Shown in pieces: positions 33,826-43,584 of a DNA stretch of 64,000 nucleotides. How positions within the stretch are numbered: position 1 is the first letter of the stretch; each line of letters opens with the position of its first letter. The notes beneath the pieces were generated by a model. It was not told where the DNA came from and searched no databases. It saw nothing but the letters and a program-made list of their open reading frames with translations. Position numbers and translations under genes: made by a program. Source of the stretch: Robertmurraya korlensis (GTDB taxonomy: Bacteria > Bacillota > Bacilli > Bacillales > Cytobacillaceae); assembly GCF_023715225.1 (NCBI RefSeq), contig NZ_JAMBNS010000009.1:62001-126000 (forward strand), in the 5' to 3' direction.

Positions 33826-36800
33826 ATGGCAGTTCACTTAGTAATTGGGAGATCTGGAACTGGAAAAACGCAATTTTGTTTAGATGAGATTAAAGAAGAA
33901 ATGCTACAACAACCAGTGGGAGACCCAATTGTTTATTTAGTACCTGACCAAATGACATTTTCTTCTGAATATAAATTGATAACAACACCTGGGCTTGGAG
34001 GAATGATTCGAACTCAGGTTTTTAGTTTTTCAAGGCTAGCTTGGCGAGTGTTGCAGGAAACGGGTGGGAATACTAGGTACCACTTAAATAGTGTTGGGAT
34101 TAATATGTTGATTCGTAAAATTGTTGAAGAGAGAAAAGCAGAATTAAAGCTCTTTAATCTTTCTGCTGATAAAAATGGGTTCATCCAGCAGCTCGAACAA
34201 ATGTTGGTTGAATTTAAAAGATATTTAGTCAGGCCAGAGGAGTTGCTCATTCAGCAGCAATCTGAGCAAATGAATAATGTCCTTCGGGATAAACTACATG
34301 ATCTTGAGTTGATTTATAAACATTTTGAAGATGCCCTTTTTGGTTCATACGTGGACTCTGAGGATTATTTCAAATTATTAGCTGAAAAAATTCCACTATC
34401 GCATTATTTAAAGGATGCAGAAATATATATTGACGGATTTTACAGTTTTACACCTCAAGAGTATTTCATCATAAGTCAGCTCATGAAGCATTGTAAAAAA
34501 GTAACGATCACTCTTACTTTAGATGAACCGTACAATGAAAAATATCCAGATGAATTGCATTTATTCCGTATGAATGCGGAGACTTGTCAAAGTCTGTATG
34601 AAATTGCTAGAGTAGAAAAATTAGAAATAAGAGAAACTTTTTTTTGTGAGCAAAAAAGGTGGCAGCATCCATCACTCAAGCATTTGGAAACATTTTTTGA
34701 TACGCGTCCAACAAATATATTTAAAGGGGAAACTGCTGTAACGATTGGACAAGCGGTAAATCGTCGAGCGGAAATTGAAGGAATTGCACGCGAAATTCTA
34801 TCACTTGTTCGAACAAAGAATTATAGATACAAAGACATTGCCATCATGATGAGAAATGGTCATGAATACAAAGATTTAATAGAAACGGTCTTTGATGATT
34901 ACGAAATTCCATTCTTTGTGGACCAAAAACGTACGATGCTTCATCATCCTGTTATCGAACTTATTCGCTCCACACTTGAAATCATCAACGGGTACTGGCG
35001 TTATGAACCTGTGTTTCAAGCAGTGAAAACAGAGCTTCTTTATCCACTTCATGTTGATTCAAATAAACTGCGAGAGCAAATGGATCAGCTTGAAAACTTT
35101 GTCCTTGCGTTTGGGATTCAAGGAGATAAGTGGACAAGACGTGATCGTTGGGTATATCGCCGAATGAGGGGACTTGAATTAGAATCTGTAGCCCAAACAG
35201 ATAAGGAAAAAGAACGCGAACAGAAGTTAAACGAGCTTAGATTAATGATCTCAGCACCGATCCTTCGCTTATCAAGAAGACTGAAAAAGGCAGAGAATGG
35301 AAGCAAATTAGCTGAGGCACTTTTTCTGTATCTGGAGGAATTAGAAATACCTGCAAAGCTTGAGAGATGGAAAATAACAGAAGAGGAAAAGGGAGAATTA
35401 ACAAAAGCAAGAGAGCATGATCAAGCATGGAACGGTGTGATTGAGCTTTTGGATCAGTTTGTTGAAATGTTAGGGGATGAAAAGGTTTCTCCTAAGCAGT
35501 TCTCAAAGATATTGGATGCAGGATTAGAAGCACTGCAGTTCTCTTTAGTGCCCCCGGCAATGGACCAAGTGCTAGGTGCAGATTTGGAAAAATCTCGTCT
35601 AACCGATGTGAAAGTAGCTTTTATTATTGGAATAACTGAAGGAGTTTTACCTGCTAAATTTTCAGAGGATGGAATATTTGCCGATGAAGACAGGGAGCAG
35701 TTATCGCTAAATGGTTTAAAGATTGCCGCGAGCAGCAAAACCCGCTTATTGGATGAGGAGTTTATCGCCTACAAGGCTTTTACCACTCCGTCTGAGCGTT
35801 TATATGTTTCTTATCCTTTAGCTAATTCTGAAGGAAAGGCATTAATTGCCTCACCTTATATTAAGAGAATGGTTGATATGTTTCCAGATAGTGAAGCACT
35901 ATCGTTTATGTCTGAGCCTTCGGAACTTGGTGAATTGGATCAATTAAAATTTGTTGCACATGAAAATACGGCTCTTGCATATTTAACGTCACAGCTTCAG
36001 CTAAAGAAAAGAAATTACCCTATCTACGACTTATGGTGGGATGTGTATAACTATTACCAGTCAAAGCCGCATTTTCAAAGGGATGTGCGGAAAGTACTTT
36101 CCAGCTTAACCTATGAAAATCGTACAACTAAGCTGTCTGAGGAGACGAGCAAGGATTTGTATGGAGAAGAAATACAATCAAGTGTCAGCCGAATGGAAAT
36201 GTTCCATAGCTGTCCTTTTTCACATTTCTCTCAGCATGGATTAAAGCTTAGAGAACGTCAAGTATTTAAGCTAGAAGCACCGGATATTGGAGAGCTCTTT
36301 CACGCAGCATTAAAGTATATTACCGAAACAATTGTGGCGAGCAAGTTGTCGTGGTCAGATGTATCAAAGGATGAAATGGAAAATTTGGCAAAGCAAGCAG
36401 TGGATTTACTTGCTCCAAAACTACAAAATGAAATTCTATTAAGCTCGAATCGCCACCATTATATTAAACGAAAGCTCGAACAAATTATTCAGCGGGCTTC
36501 GCTGATTTTACGTGACCATGCGAAGGCAAGCGGATTTGCACCGGTAGGGCTTGAATTACCATTTGGACCAACGGAACAAATAAAGCCTGCACCATTTACC
36601 TTGAAAAATGGGACAAAGATGGAGCTAGTGGGCCGTATTGACCGAGTGGACAAAGCCGCTCATGACGGTGAAGTGTTCCTGAGAATACTCGACTATAAAT
36701 CCAGTGCAAAAGATGTAAATGTAAACGAAATTTATTATGGTTTGGCCCTGCAAATGCTTACGTATTTAGATATCATTATTTCAAACTCAGAATCTTTGAT

Positions 36801-37332
36801 TGGTACAAAAGCTAGCCCAGCAGGTGTTGTGTACTTCCATGTGCATAATCCGATGATCAGTACGAGCAAAATGCTTACGTTGGATGAGATTGAAGCAGAG
36901 CTTTTCAAAAAATTTAAGATGAATGGTTTATTGCTAGGCGAGGAAAATGTGATCAAACTCATGGATCAGACTTTGGAGTCTGGTGAATCGACGATTATCT
37001 CTGCAGGAATTAAAAAAGACGGGTCGCTAACGAAAAGATCAAAAGTGGCAAGTAAGGAAGAATTTAATCAGTTGCAGTCGTATGTTAGAAGTATGTATGT
37101 AAAGACTGGAAATAGTATTGTCGACGGTGCGGTTCAAATTTCTCCTTATAAAATGAAGGAGAAAACACCTTGTACTTTTTGTTCTTTCAAGTCTGTTTGT
37201 CAATTCGATGAGTCATTACAGGCTAATAAATATAGGACGCTGAAGGTTGAAGATAAGGAGACGATTATAGAAAAGATGCGGAAGGAGAGTGTTGAAAATG
37301 GTGAGCATGAAACTTCCACCGAAGCCGAGTGA
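33826..37332 (+). CDS. addB: ATP-dependent nuclease subunit AddB
   Basis: The 1168-residue subunit of the AddAB helicase-nuclease processes double-strand breaks to recombinogenic 3' ends. It has an N-terminal Walker A GRSGTGKTQ (about residues 8-16), a degenerate helicase core that recognises Chi, and a C-terminal nuclease with RIDRVD and LRILDYKSS. The Fe-S cluster ligands are visible: one Cys in FHSCPFSHF and three in CTFCSFKSVC (C-x2-C-x5-C). GGGAGG lies before the ATG. It overlaps addA by 35 nt, giving coupled translation of the two subunits. Confidence 0.96.
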   Translation: MAVHLVIGRSGTGKTQFCLDEIKEEMLQQPVGDPIVYLVPDQMTFSSEYKLITTPGLGGMIRTQVFSFSRLAWRVLQETGGNTRYHLNSVGINMLIRKIVEERKAELKLFNLSADKNGFIQQLEQMLVEFKRYLVRPEELLIQQQSEQMNNVLRDKLHDLELIYKHFEDALFGSYVDSEDYFKLLAEKIPLSHYLKDAEIYIDGFYSFTPQEYFIISQLMKHCKKVTITLTLDEPYNEKYPDELHLFRMNAETCQSLYEIARVEKLEIRETFFCEQKRWQHPSLKHLETFFDTRPTNIFKGETAVTIGQAVNRRAEIEGIAREILSLVRTKNYRYKDIAIMMRNGHEYKDLIETVFDDYEIPFFVDQKRTMLHHPVIELIRSTLEIINGYWRYEPVFQAVKTELLYPLHVDSNKLREQMDQLENFVLAFGIQGDKWTRRDRWVYRRMRGLELESVAQTDKEKEREQKLNELRLMISAPILRLSRRLKKAENGSKLAEALFLYLEELEIPAKLERWKITEEEKGELTKAREHDQAWNGVIELLDQFVEMLGDEKVSPKQFSKILDAGLEALQFSLVPPAMDQVLGADLEKSRLTDVKVAFIIGITEGVLPAKFSEDGIFADEDREQLSLNGLKIAASSKTRLLDEEFIAYKAFTTPSERLYVSYPLANSEGKALIASPYIKRMVDMFPDSEALSFMSEPSELGELDQLKFVAHENTALAYLTSQLQLKKRNYPIYDLWWDVYNYYQSKPHFQRDVRKVLSSLTYENRTTKLSEETSKDLYGEEIQSSVSRMEMFHSCPFSHFSQHGLKLRERQVFKLEAPDIGELFHAALKYITETIVASKLSWSDVSKDEMENLAKQAVDLLAPKLQNEILLSSNRHHYIKRKLEQIIQRASLILRDHAKASGFAPVGLELPFGPTEQIKPAPFTLKNGTKMELVGRIDRVDKAAHDGEVFLRILDYKSSAKDVNVNEIYYGLALQMLTYLDIIISNSESLIGTKASPAGVVYFHVHNPMISTSKMLTLDEIEAELFKKFKMNGLLLGEENVIKLMDQTLESGESTIISAGIKKDGSLTKRSKVASKEEFNQLQSYVRSMYVKTGNSIVDGAVQISPYKMKEKTPCTFCSFKSVCQFDESLQANKYRTLKVEDKETIIEKMRKESVENGEHETSTEAE

Positions 37333-40300
37333 CGTGACTTGGACAGACGATCAGTGGAAAGCAATTGTTGCGAATGGACAGGATATATTAGTTGCAGCTG
37401 CAGCAGGGTCAGGAAAAACGGCCGTTCTTGTTGAGAGAATGATCAAGAAGATTGTTTCGGAAGATCATCCGATGGACGTTGATGAAATGCTAGTCGTTAC
37501 CTTTACAAATGCCTCTGCGGCAGAAATGAAGCACCGTATGGGAGAAGCACTGGAGAAGGCAATTGATGACAATCCCACATCGAGACATTTAAGAAAGCAA
37601 CTAAGTTTATTAAATAAGGCAAGCATATCCACTCTTCATTCCTTTTGCTTAGAGGTGATTCGGAAGTTTTATTATAAAATTGAAGTGGATCCCGGTTTTA
37701 GAATCGCGGATGAAACGGAAGCACAGCTTTTGAGAGATGAGGTTTTAGATACTTTATTTGAAGAAGAGTACGGGAAGGAAGCTAATACTGAATTTTTTGA
37801 TTTGGTTGATATGTTTTCAAATGACCGCAGCGATGCGGCACTTCAAGTGATTATTCGGGAGCTTTATGACTTTGCGCGTTCCAATCCATCGCCCAAGAGC
37901 TATCTACAATCAATTATTGATATGTATGATGTAGATGAACAAACGACGATCGAATCATTGCCCTTTTATCAGACACTACTTTTCGATATTCAACTCCAGC
38001 TTCAAGGAGCAAGGGGGTTATTTGAAGCCGCTCTTGAAATAACGAAGCTTCCAGAAGGGCCAAGTCCTCGAGCGGAAACATTTACGGATGATATAAGAAT
38101 CATTGACCGATTACTTGAAGCAAGTAACCATTCGTGGAATGAATTATATAACACATTGCTTAGTGAATCATTTTCAAAGCTAAAACCATGTAAAAAAACG
38201 GAGTATGATGAGATTTTATTAGAAAAATCTCAAAAACTTCGAGACAAAGGAAAGAAAATGGTTCAAGCCTTACAAGCTGAGCTTTTTTCGCGAAAATCGC
38301 AAAGCTTCATTCATGACATGAAGCAAATGAAGTCGTATATACAAACATTGGTTAGGCTTGTAGAGGAATTTTCTAAACAATTCGACTTAATAAAGAGGGA
38401 AAAAGGACTCGTCGACTTTGCTGATTTAGAGCATTATTGTCTCCAGATTTTATCAAATTCAGAAGAAAGTACGGATCATGAGTTCAAACCTTCTGAGGAA
38501 GCTTGTGTCTATCGCCGTCAATTTAAAGAAGTTCTTGTAGATGAATATCAAGACACAAATATGGTTCAGGAAGCGATTTTAAATTTAGTAACTAAAGACG
38601 AAGAGAAGACAGGGAATTTATTTATGGTGGGAGATGTAAAGCAATCGATTTATCGCTTCCGCTTAGCAGAGCCGAATTTATTTTTGGGTAAATATAACCG
38701 ATTTACCTCAGAGGGTGATGAATCTGGGCTTCGGATTGATTTAGCTCGGAATTTCCGGAGCCGAAAGGAAGTTCTTCATGCTACAAACTATTTATTCAAA
38801 CAGATCATGGGTGTATTAGTTGGAGAAATTAACTATGATGAAGCGGCTGAGTTAATTACTGGTGCCTCCTATCCAGAGGAAGCTGTTCCCGTCGAATTAT
38901 TAATCATTAATAGTGACGGTAAAGAGGAAATGGTGAGTGAAGAAGGGGATAATGAAATCCAAGGTGACTCCTTTGATGAAGAAGAGCTGGCACAAGCTCA
39001 GCTTGAAGCTAAGCTTATTGCGAGTAAGATAAACGATCTGATCCAAGCACGAAAGCCTGTTTACAATCCTAAAACAAAAAGCTCAAAGCCAGCTTCATAT
39101 AAAGATATTGTTATCTTGCTTCGATCAATGACGTGGGCGCCGCAGATTATGGAGGAATTAAAAGATCAGGGAATACCGGTTTATGCGAACCTATCAACGG
39201 GTTATTTTGAAGCAACAGAAATCGTTATTATGATGTCTCTGCTACAAGTCATTGATAATCCATATCAGGATATCCCACTTGCTTCTGTTCTTCGCTCTCC
39301 GATTGTGGGCTTAACAGAAGAAGACCTGGCGCGAATTCGTATGGAGGATCGAAGGGGATCTTTTTACGAGGCTCTAGCATCCTTTTACCGAAAAGCGCCA
39401 ACGGAAATGAATGAAGAGGCGCATGAGAAGATTGTTCCGTTTATGGAGAATTTATCAAAATGGCGTACGGCTGCTAGACAAGGTGCGTTATCAGAGTTAC
39501 TTTGGCAGCTATTTCGCGAAACGGGATTCTTTGACTTTGTGGGTGGTCTACCAGGCGGAAAACAGAGACAAGCGAATTTACGGGCTCTATATGACCGGGC
39601 TCGACAATATGAGCAAACATCGTTCCGTGGACTGTTCCGATTTCTTCGATTTATCGAAAGAATGAGAGAACGTGGGGACGACCTAGGTGCTGCTCGCGCA
39701 CTCGGCGAAAGTGAAGATGTTGTTCGAATCATGACCATTCATAGCAGTAAAGGATTAGAATTTCCAGTCGTGTTTGTGGCTGGAATGGGTCGCCAGTTCA
39801 ACATGATGGATATTAGGAGATCCTATATGCTGGACAAGGAGCTCGGCTTTTCTGCAAAGTATGTGGACCCTAAGAAGAGAATATCTTATCCATCGTTGCC
39901 CCAGCTAGCTTTTAAACGTAAAAAGAAACTTGAAATGCTAGCGGAAGAAATGCGTGTTTTGTATGTTGCGTTAACCCGCGCAAAAGAGTACTTATATTTA
40001 CTAGGAACTGTTAAGAATGTAGAAAAGAAGCTTGAGGACTGGGAGCAATTCTCAACCCATTCGGAATGGCTGTTAAAAGAGTATGACCGTCAATCAGCCA
40101 AGGGCTACCTAGACTGGATTGGTCCATCCTTAATCAGGCATCAAGATTGTCAGAAGTTGCGAAAGGGAAAGGAAATCGGACATCTTGTCCCAGAAGAGAT
40201 TTCGAACCATTCTTCATGCTGGAAGATAGAAGTAATTGATGGAGTAGAGTTGGCTTCTATGAAGGAAACGGTCTTAGAAGTAAAGGATCATTTATTGGAA

Positions 40301-41071
40301 CTTGTAAAAGACGGGAAAGAACTGCCGGTTAAATCAGAGAGAAACGAACAGGTGATTTCACAATTAGAGTTCAAGTATCAATACTTCGCACCCTCTACTC
40401 ATCGCTCCAAGCAGTCTGTGTCTGAAGTGAAAAGGCAAAGAGAATTGCAGGATGAAGAAAGTGGAATAGAATTGCAAAAGAAATTCAGGAAACCACTAAT
40501 GAATCGTCCACGATTTATGCAGGAAAAATCCTTAACCCCAGCCGAGCGAGGAACGGCCATGCATGCGGTGATGCAGCAGATTGACTTCAATAAACCGATC
40601 ACCTTTGATAGCATAACCAGTCAATTAAATGAAATGGTTCAGCGTGAACTGTTAACGGTTGAGCAGCTGGAGGTTATAGATGTTGACCAGGTGATCCAAT
40701 TTTTTGAATCAGAGCTCGGTGTTAGATTATTAAATGCAAACACAGTGTTGCGTGAGATCCCTTTTAGTTTATCTTTACCTGCTAGTGAAGTGTATGCAGA
40801 TTGGAAAGGAGAGGAGGAGGCCGTACTCCTTCAAGGTATCATTGATTGTGTTTTTGAAGATGAGAAAGGACTTGTCCTCCTTGATTTTAAAACCGATGGA
40901 ATTCATGATCGTTACAAGGGTGGATATGAAGAAGCGAAGTTGATTCTTGAAGATCGTTACAAAGTCCAGATTGAGTTATATAGAAGAGCATTAGAAGAAA
41001 TATGGAAGAAGAAAGTAAATGAATCGTATTTATTCTTCTTCGATGGTGCACATATCATGAAAATGGACTAA
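37298..41071 (+). CDS. addA: ATP-dependent helicase/nuclease subunit AddA
   Basis: A UvrD-type superfamily 1A helicase (motif I AAAAGSGKTAVLVERM near residue 35, DEYQDTN motif II, and TIHSSKGLEFPVVFV and ALTRAKEYLYLL late motifs) is joined to a C-terminal RecB-type nuclease with LLQGIIDCVFEDEKGLVLLDFKTD. At 1257 residues it is slightly longer than B. subtilis AddA. I chose ATG 37298 (AAGGAG upstream) over GTG 37289. It forms the AddAB complex with the previous gene. In B. subtilis sbcDC follows addA; here yisB follows directly. Confidence 0.96.
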   Translation: MVSMKLPPKPSDVTWTDDQWKAIVANGQDILVAAAAGSGKTAVLVERMIKKIVSEDHPMDVDEMLVVTFTNASAAEMKHRMGEALEKAIDDNPTSRHLRKQLSLLNKASISTLHSFCLEVIRKFYYKIEVDPGFRIADETEAQLLRDEVLDTLFEEEYGKEANTEFFDLVDMFSNDRSDAALQVIIRELYDFARSNPSPKSYLQSIIDMYDVDEQTTIESLPFYQTLLFDIQLQLQGARGLFEAALEITKLPEGPSPRAETFTDDIRIIDRLLEASNHSWNELYNTLLSESFSKLKPCKKTEYDEILLEKSQKLRDKGKKMVQALQAELFSRKSQSFIHDMKQMKSYIQTLVRLVEEFSKQFDLIKREKGLVDFADLEHYCLQILSNSEESTDHEFKPSEEACVYRRQFKEVLVDEYQDTNMVQEAILNLVTKDEEKTGNLFMVGDVKQSIYRFRLAEPNLFLGKYNRFTSEGDESGLRIDLARNFRSRKEVLHATNYLFKQIMGVLVGEINYDEAAELITGASYPEEAVPVELLIINSDGKEEMVSEEGDNEIQGDSFDEEELAQAQLEAKLIASKINDLIQARKPVYNPKTKSSKPASYKDIVILLRSMTWAPQIMEELKDQGIPVYANLSTGYFEATEIVIMMSLLQVIDNPYQDIPLASVLRSPIVGLTEEDLARIRMEDRRGSFYEALASFYRKAPTEMNEEAHEKIVPFMENLSKWRTAARQGALSELLWQLFRETGFFDFVGGLPGGKQRQANLRALYDRARQYEQTSFRGLFRFLRFIERMRERGDDLGAARALGESEDVVRIMTIHSSKGLEFPVVFVAGMGRQFNMMDIRRSYMLDKELGFSAKYVDPKKRISYPSLPQLAFKRKKKLEMLAEEMRVLYVALTRAKEYLYLLGTVKNVEKKLEDWEQFSTHSEWLLKEYDRQSAKGYLDWIGPSLIRHQDCQKLRKGKEIGHLVPEEISNHSSCWKIEVIDGVELASMKETVLEVKDHLLELVKDGKELPVKSERNEQVISQLEFKYQYFAPSTHRSKQSVSEVKRQRELQDEESGIELQKKFRKPLMNRPRFMQEKSLTPAERGTAMHAVMQQIDFNKPITFDSITSQLNEMVQRELLTVEQLEVIDVDQVIQFFESELGVRLLNANTVLREIPFSLSLPASEVYADWKGEEEAVLLQGIIDCVFEDEKGLVLLDFKTDGIHDRYKGGYEEAKLILEDRYKVQIELYRRALEEIWKKKVNESYLFFFDGAHIMKMD

Positions 41072-41078
41072 ATGATTT

Positions 41079-41115
41079 GTCAGCAGGAGACATTACTCTT
41101 GCTGGCTATTTTTTT
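41079..41115 (+). terminator. Intrinsic terminator-like hairpin after addA
   Basis: GTCAGCAGG (41079-41087) pairs with CTTGCTGGC (41098-41106) and precedes a T-run. The yisB ribosome site begins right after it, so some readthrough must occur if yisB has no other promoter. Confidence 0.7.
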
Positions 41116-41128
41116 AGGAGGGAAGGAA

Positions 41129-41440
41129 ATGGGAAAGAAACCAGTCGTTCTTGGTGATTGTGAGCTTTGTTTGCGCAACGATGTCGAGATTACTATCCAT
41201 CATTTAACACCGAAGGAGCTTGGAGGATCTTTTTTACCAACGGCCAAGCTATGTCTGCCGTGTCATAAGCAAATTCATGCCCTCTATACTAATGAGGAAT
41301 TGGCTGCTCGTATGAACACGATTGAAAGACTACGTGATGATGAGACAATAAAAAAGTTTGTAAAGTGGATTCAGAAACAACCCTCTTCCAAGCTTATTAC
41401 TGTATCAAAATCAAAGGATAGAAGGCAAAAAAAGAGGTGA
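41129..41440 (+). CDS. yisB: YisB-like HNH-type small protein
   Basis: The 103-residue protein has an HNH-endonuclease-like pattern: CELC, then TIHHLTPKELGG, then CLPCHKQIHALYTNEEL, giving a zinc site of two CxxC pairs and the HH ... H core. It matches B. subtilis YisB between addA and gerP. Function is unproven; DNA cleavage or repair is plausible from the domain and the addBA neighbourhood. The start ATG 41129 has AGGAGGGAAGG upstream; the longer frame to 41072 overlaps the terminator and was trimmed. Confidence 0.82.
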   Translation: MGKKPVVLGDCELCLRNDVEITIHHLTPKELGGSFLPTAKLCLPCHKQIHALYTNEELAARMNTIERLRDDETIKKFVKWIQKQPSSKLITVSKSKDRRQKKR

Positions 41441-41453
41441 AACAGAGTTCCAC

Positions 41454-41672
41454 CTAATTATTTCCTAATGTTGGCTGGTCAATTAAGTTAGTATCTAACA
41501 CATTGCTTGCTGACAATCCGTTATTAGTAACAACAATGCCGCCTGTATTTACAGCACCGGCACCACTGACAGATTTAGAGTTGCTCTTAGGTGAGATGTA
41601 GAGTGCATCGCCAAATTGCACAATTCCACCGCTCACCGTTGTAATTTGTACGGGACCGATAATTGCAGGCAT
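41454..41672 (-). CDS. gerPF: Spore germination protein GerPF
   Basis: The 72-residue last gene of gerPABCDEF is very similar to GerPA in its paralogous pattern: MPAIIGPVQI, VQFGDALYISP and AGAVNTGG. GerP proteins are made in the mother cell late in sporulation and help nutrients pass through the coat to the germinant receptors. The start was set at the internal Met (MPAII), in line with the family. It stands 38 nt after gerPE. Confidence 0.92.
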   Translation of the reverse strand: MPAIIGPVQITTVSGGIVQFGDALYISPKSNSKSVSGAGAVNTGGIVVTNNGLSASNVLDTNLIDQPTLGNN

Positions 41673-41710
41673 ATAAAACATCCTTTACGTATAAGTCTAA
41701 TCAATCTGTA

Positions 41711-42085
41711 TTAAGTTCTCCTTGGTAACAGCTGACGAATATGCTTGATGCGTGCTTCCATATTAACTGCTTGCGTATTTCCAATATGAAGAATAGAAGA
41801 GGACGAAAAGGCAATAACATTAATGGTATTCACATGAATCATTGGATTTTGATGAAAGGAAGAGATCATCACTTCTTCCATGTCTTGAGGAAAATTAATG
41901 GGGCGTTGAAAAATGGGATATTTTGAGAAATCCTCCTCATCACCAATAAACAACTGCATTTCCCGTTGCACAGCAATTGCCCTATTTAAACCATTAATAA
42001 TTTTTGAATCCCCAAGTTGAATGACGGATGATATTGCTGCATTCGTAATGTGAATATGTTTAACAGAACTTGATCGTTGAAGCAT
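41711..42085 (-). CDS. gerPE: Spore germination protein GerPE
   Basis: The 124-residue protein has the GerPE pattern: an N-terminal VKHIHITNAAISSVIQLGDS and a central PINFPQDMEEV, with a C-terminal VIAFSSSSILHIGNTQAVN. The paired 'SSxIxIGD/N' strands are shared with other GerP proteins. It is part of the coat-permeability operon read from the sigma-K-type promoter near 43460. Confidence 0.92.
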   Translation of the reverse strand: MLQRSSSVKHIHITNAAISSVIQLGDSKIINGLNRAIAVQREMQLFIGDEEDFSKYPIFQRPINFPQDMEEVMISSFHQNPMIHVNTINVIAFSSSSILHIGNTQAVNMEARIKHIRQLLPRRT

Positions 42086-42086
42086 A

Positions 42087-42272
42087 CTATCTACCTTCCA
42101 CAGTTAAAGGTACAAAGGGGCCAATAATAAGAGATTCAGCTGGAGTATCAAATACGGATGCTAGTTGGATGGTTTCCGCATCTCCTACCATTAATATAGA
42201 AGAACTCGATACACCGACCACTCGAATATCCCCCACATGTATATCACGATTGTATACTTGAAAATTCATCAT
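42087..42272 (-). CDS. gerPD: Spore germination protein GerPD
   Basis: A 61-residue protein carries the short GerPD pattern: NRDIHVGDIRVVGVSSSSIL, VGDAETIQLASVFDTPAES and a final GPFVPL. The start ATGATG overlaps the gerPC stop codon, so the two are translated in series; the second ATG (42269) is an equal candidate. Confidence 0.92.
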   Translation of the reverse strand: MMNFQVYNRDIHVGDIRVVGVSSSSILMVGDAETIQLASVFDTPAESLIIGPFVPLTVEGR

Positions 42273-42886
42273 TCCTGTTTCATCCCTTTCACATTCTCCG
42301 GTAAATTCTTAATAAAAACCTCGACGCCATGCTCCATTTCCTTGTGAAACTGGTCAGTTATCATTTTCTCTAACCTTGAGCGGTCCTCGTTTTCTATAAC
42401 TCCTGAGGAAAACTCTCGTAAATAATGTTCAATTCTTTTTGGAATTTGTTTTTTGATATCTTCTTCAATAAAGTGATAGTACGAGTCATCAAGATTTGTT
42501 TGCAGTTTTGCTTGGGTTTTCTCAAAGATAGCAGGTAAATGATTACCCATATATTCATATACAATATCCTCGAGTTCCATTGTTCTTTGGAACATTTGCT
42601 TTGGAGGGGAAGGAGTCTTGATGGATTGATTTGGAACAGAGAAATCCTCGATTCCTTGTAAATCAGATGGATTGAGTCCAATATTTAAAGTACCATCCAG
42701 AGACTCTACCTTAAGTTGATCAAACTTGTATTCTATTCGATCCACATGTACAGGTGGTCTTTCTTTGAGTTGAGATATCTCTTTTTGCATTTGTAATACA
42801 TTCCGTTCAAGAGCTCGAATCCGGTGTTCTTGACTTTCAACAAGTTGGTGAAGCTGTCTTAAGTATTCGTAGAATTCATTATTCAT
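42269..42886 (-). CDS. gerPC: Spore germination protein GerPC
   Basis: The 205-residue GerPC has an N-terminal coiled coil (residues 1-50, LRQLHQLVESQEHRIRALER) and a central IEYKFDQLKVESLDGTLNIG beta part. The C-terminal helical region is charged. It is the only coiled-coil member of the operon and is probably the scaffold. GGAGGTG lies before the ATG. Confidence 0.93.
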   Translation of the reverse strand: MNNEFYEYLRQLHQLVESQEHRIRALERNVLQMQKEISQLKERPPVHVDRIEYKFDQLKVESLDGTLNIGLNPSDLQGIEDFSVPNQSIKTPSPPKQMFQRTMELEDIVYEYMGNHLPAIFEKTQAKLQTNLDDSYYHFIEEDIKKQIPKRIEHYLREFSSGVIENEDRSRLEKMITDQFHKEMEHGVEVFIKNLPENVKGMKQE

Positions 42887-42904
42887 ACTGACACCTCCCC
42901 TCCT

Positions 42905-43168
42905 TTATGAAATGGATAACGGAACAGCTGGAGAATCTATATACGATCCAGTATCACTTCCTGTAGGTTCAGCCGAATCCGGAGTAGTTACGATTGTACC
43001 ACCGGGATGAATAGGTTCAGGCGCAGGTCCTGTAAAACCTCCAGTATTATACAGATGGGCGGTTGGGCGAATCACTCCAGCACTGCCAATCTGTAAAACG
43101 GATGAGTTCGTAATCGCATCAATACGTAAAAGATTTATAGAGATGTTTTGTTGAATATAGAAATTCAT
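42905..43168 (-). CDS. gerPB: Spore germination protein GerPB
   Basis: The 87-residue protein begins MNFYIQQNISINLLRIDAIT, followed by NSSVLQIGSAG and a Pro/Gly/Thr-rich tail that is weakly conserved in the family. The order next to gerPA is normal. Confidence 0.92.
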   Translation of the reverse strand: MNFYIQQNISINLLRIDAITNSSVLQIGSAGVIRPTAHLYNTGGFTGPAPEPIHPGGTIVTTPDSAEPTGSDTGSYIDSPAVPLSIS

Positions 43169-43183
43169 ATCTTCACCTGCTTA

Positions 43184-43405
43184 TTAAGCATTTAGAATAT
43201 TTCCTTGGTCAATACCATCATGGTCATAGGCATTAGTAGAACTAAACTTGTTATAAACACGTAACCCATCCCCTGTATTAAAGGAACCTGCCCCTGAGTA
43301 TGTCTTGGCATTAGAAATAGGCATGATTTTATATACATCTCCAATATGAAAAATGGAACTACTTCCAATTGATATTACTTGAGCTACACCGACTATTGCT
43401 GGCAT
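43184..43405 (-). CDS. gerPA: Spore germination protein GerPA
   Basis: The 73-residue first gene of the operon shows MPAIVGVAQVISIGSSSIFH, IGDVYKI, SGAGSFNTGD and YDHDGIDQGN, all typical of GerPA. A sigma-K-like promoter lies 30-57 nt upstream, fitting mother-cell expression during coat assembly. Confidence 0.93.
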   Translation of the reverse strand: MPAIVGVAQVISIGSSSIFHIGDVYKIMPISNAKTYSGAGSFNTGDGLRVYNKFSSTNAYDHDGIDQGNILNA

Positions 43406-43434
43406 ACACTACACCCTTTGTTTAAGATTCCTTA

Positions 43435-43461
43435 CATTGTATGTGCCTAGAAACTAGATGT
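43435..43461 (-). promoter_or_regulatory. Sigma-K-type promoter of the gerP operon
   Basis: On the minus strand AC (43461-43460), 16 nt, and CATACAATG (43443-43435) match the sigma-K consensus (AC, N16, CATANNNTA) except at the last base. Confidence 0.6.
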
Positions 43462-43584
43462 GATTTTTTTATGAAAAAAGTTGAATTATGTGTTTTGTAC
43501 TATAACAGAATTCTTCAATGTTGTTGTGTGTTATGTTAAAATATTTATATAATTAGTAATATTTTGGCAAAGGGAGCTGATGAA

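Noticed and set aside
39385-39738. 117-codon minus-strand ORF inside addA
   Set aside because: It lies wholly within conserved helicase motifs on the other strand and shows a Ser/Arg-rich composition typical of antisense frames.
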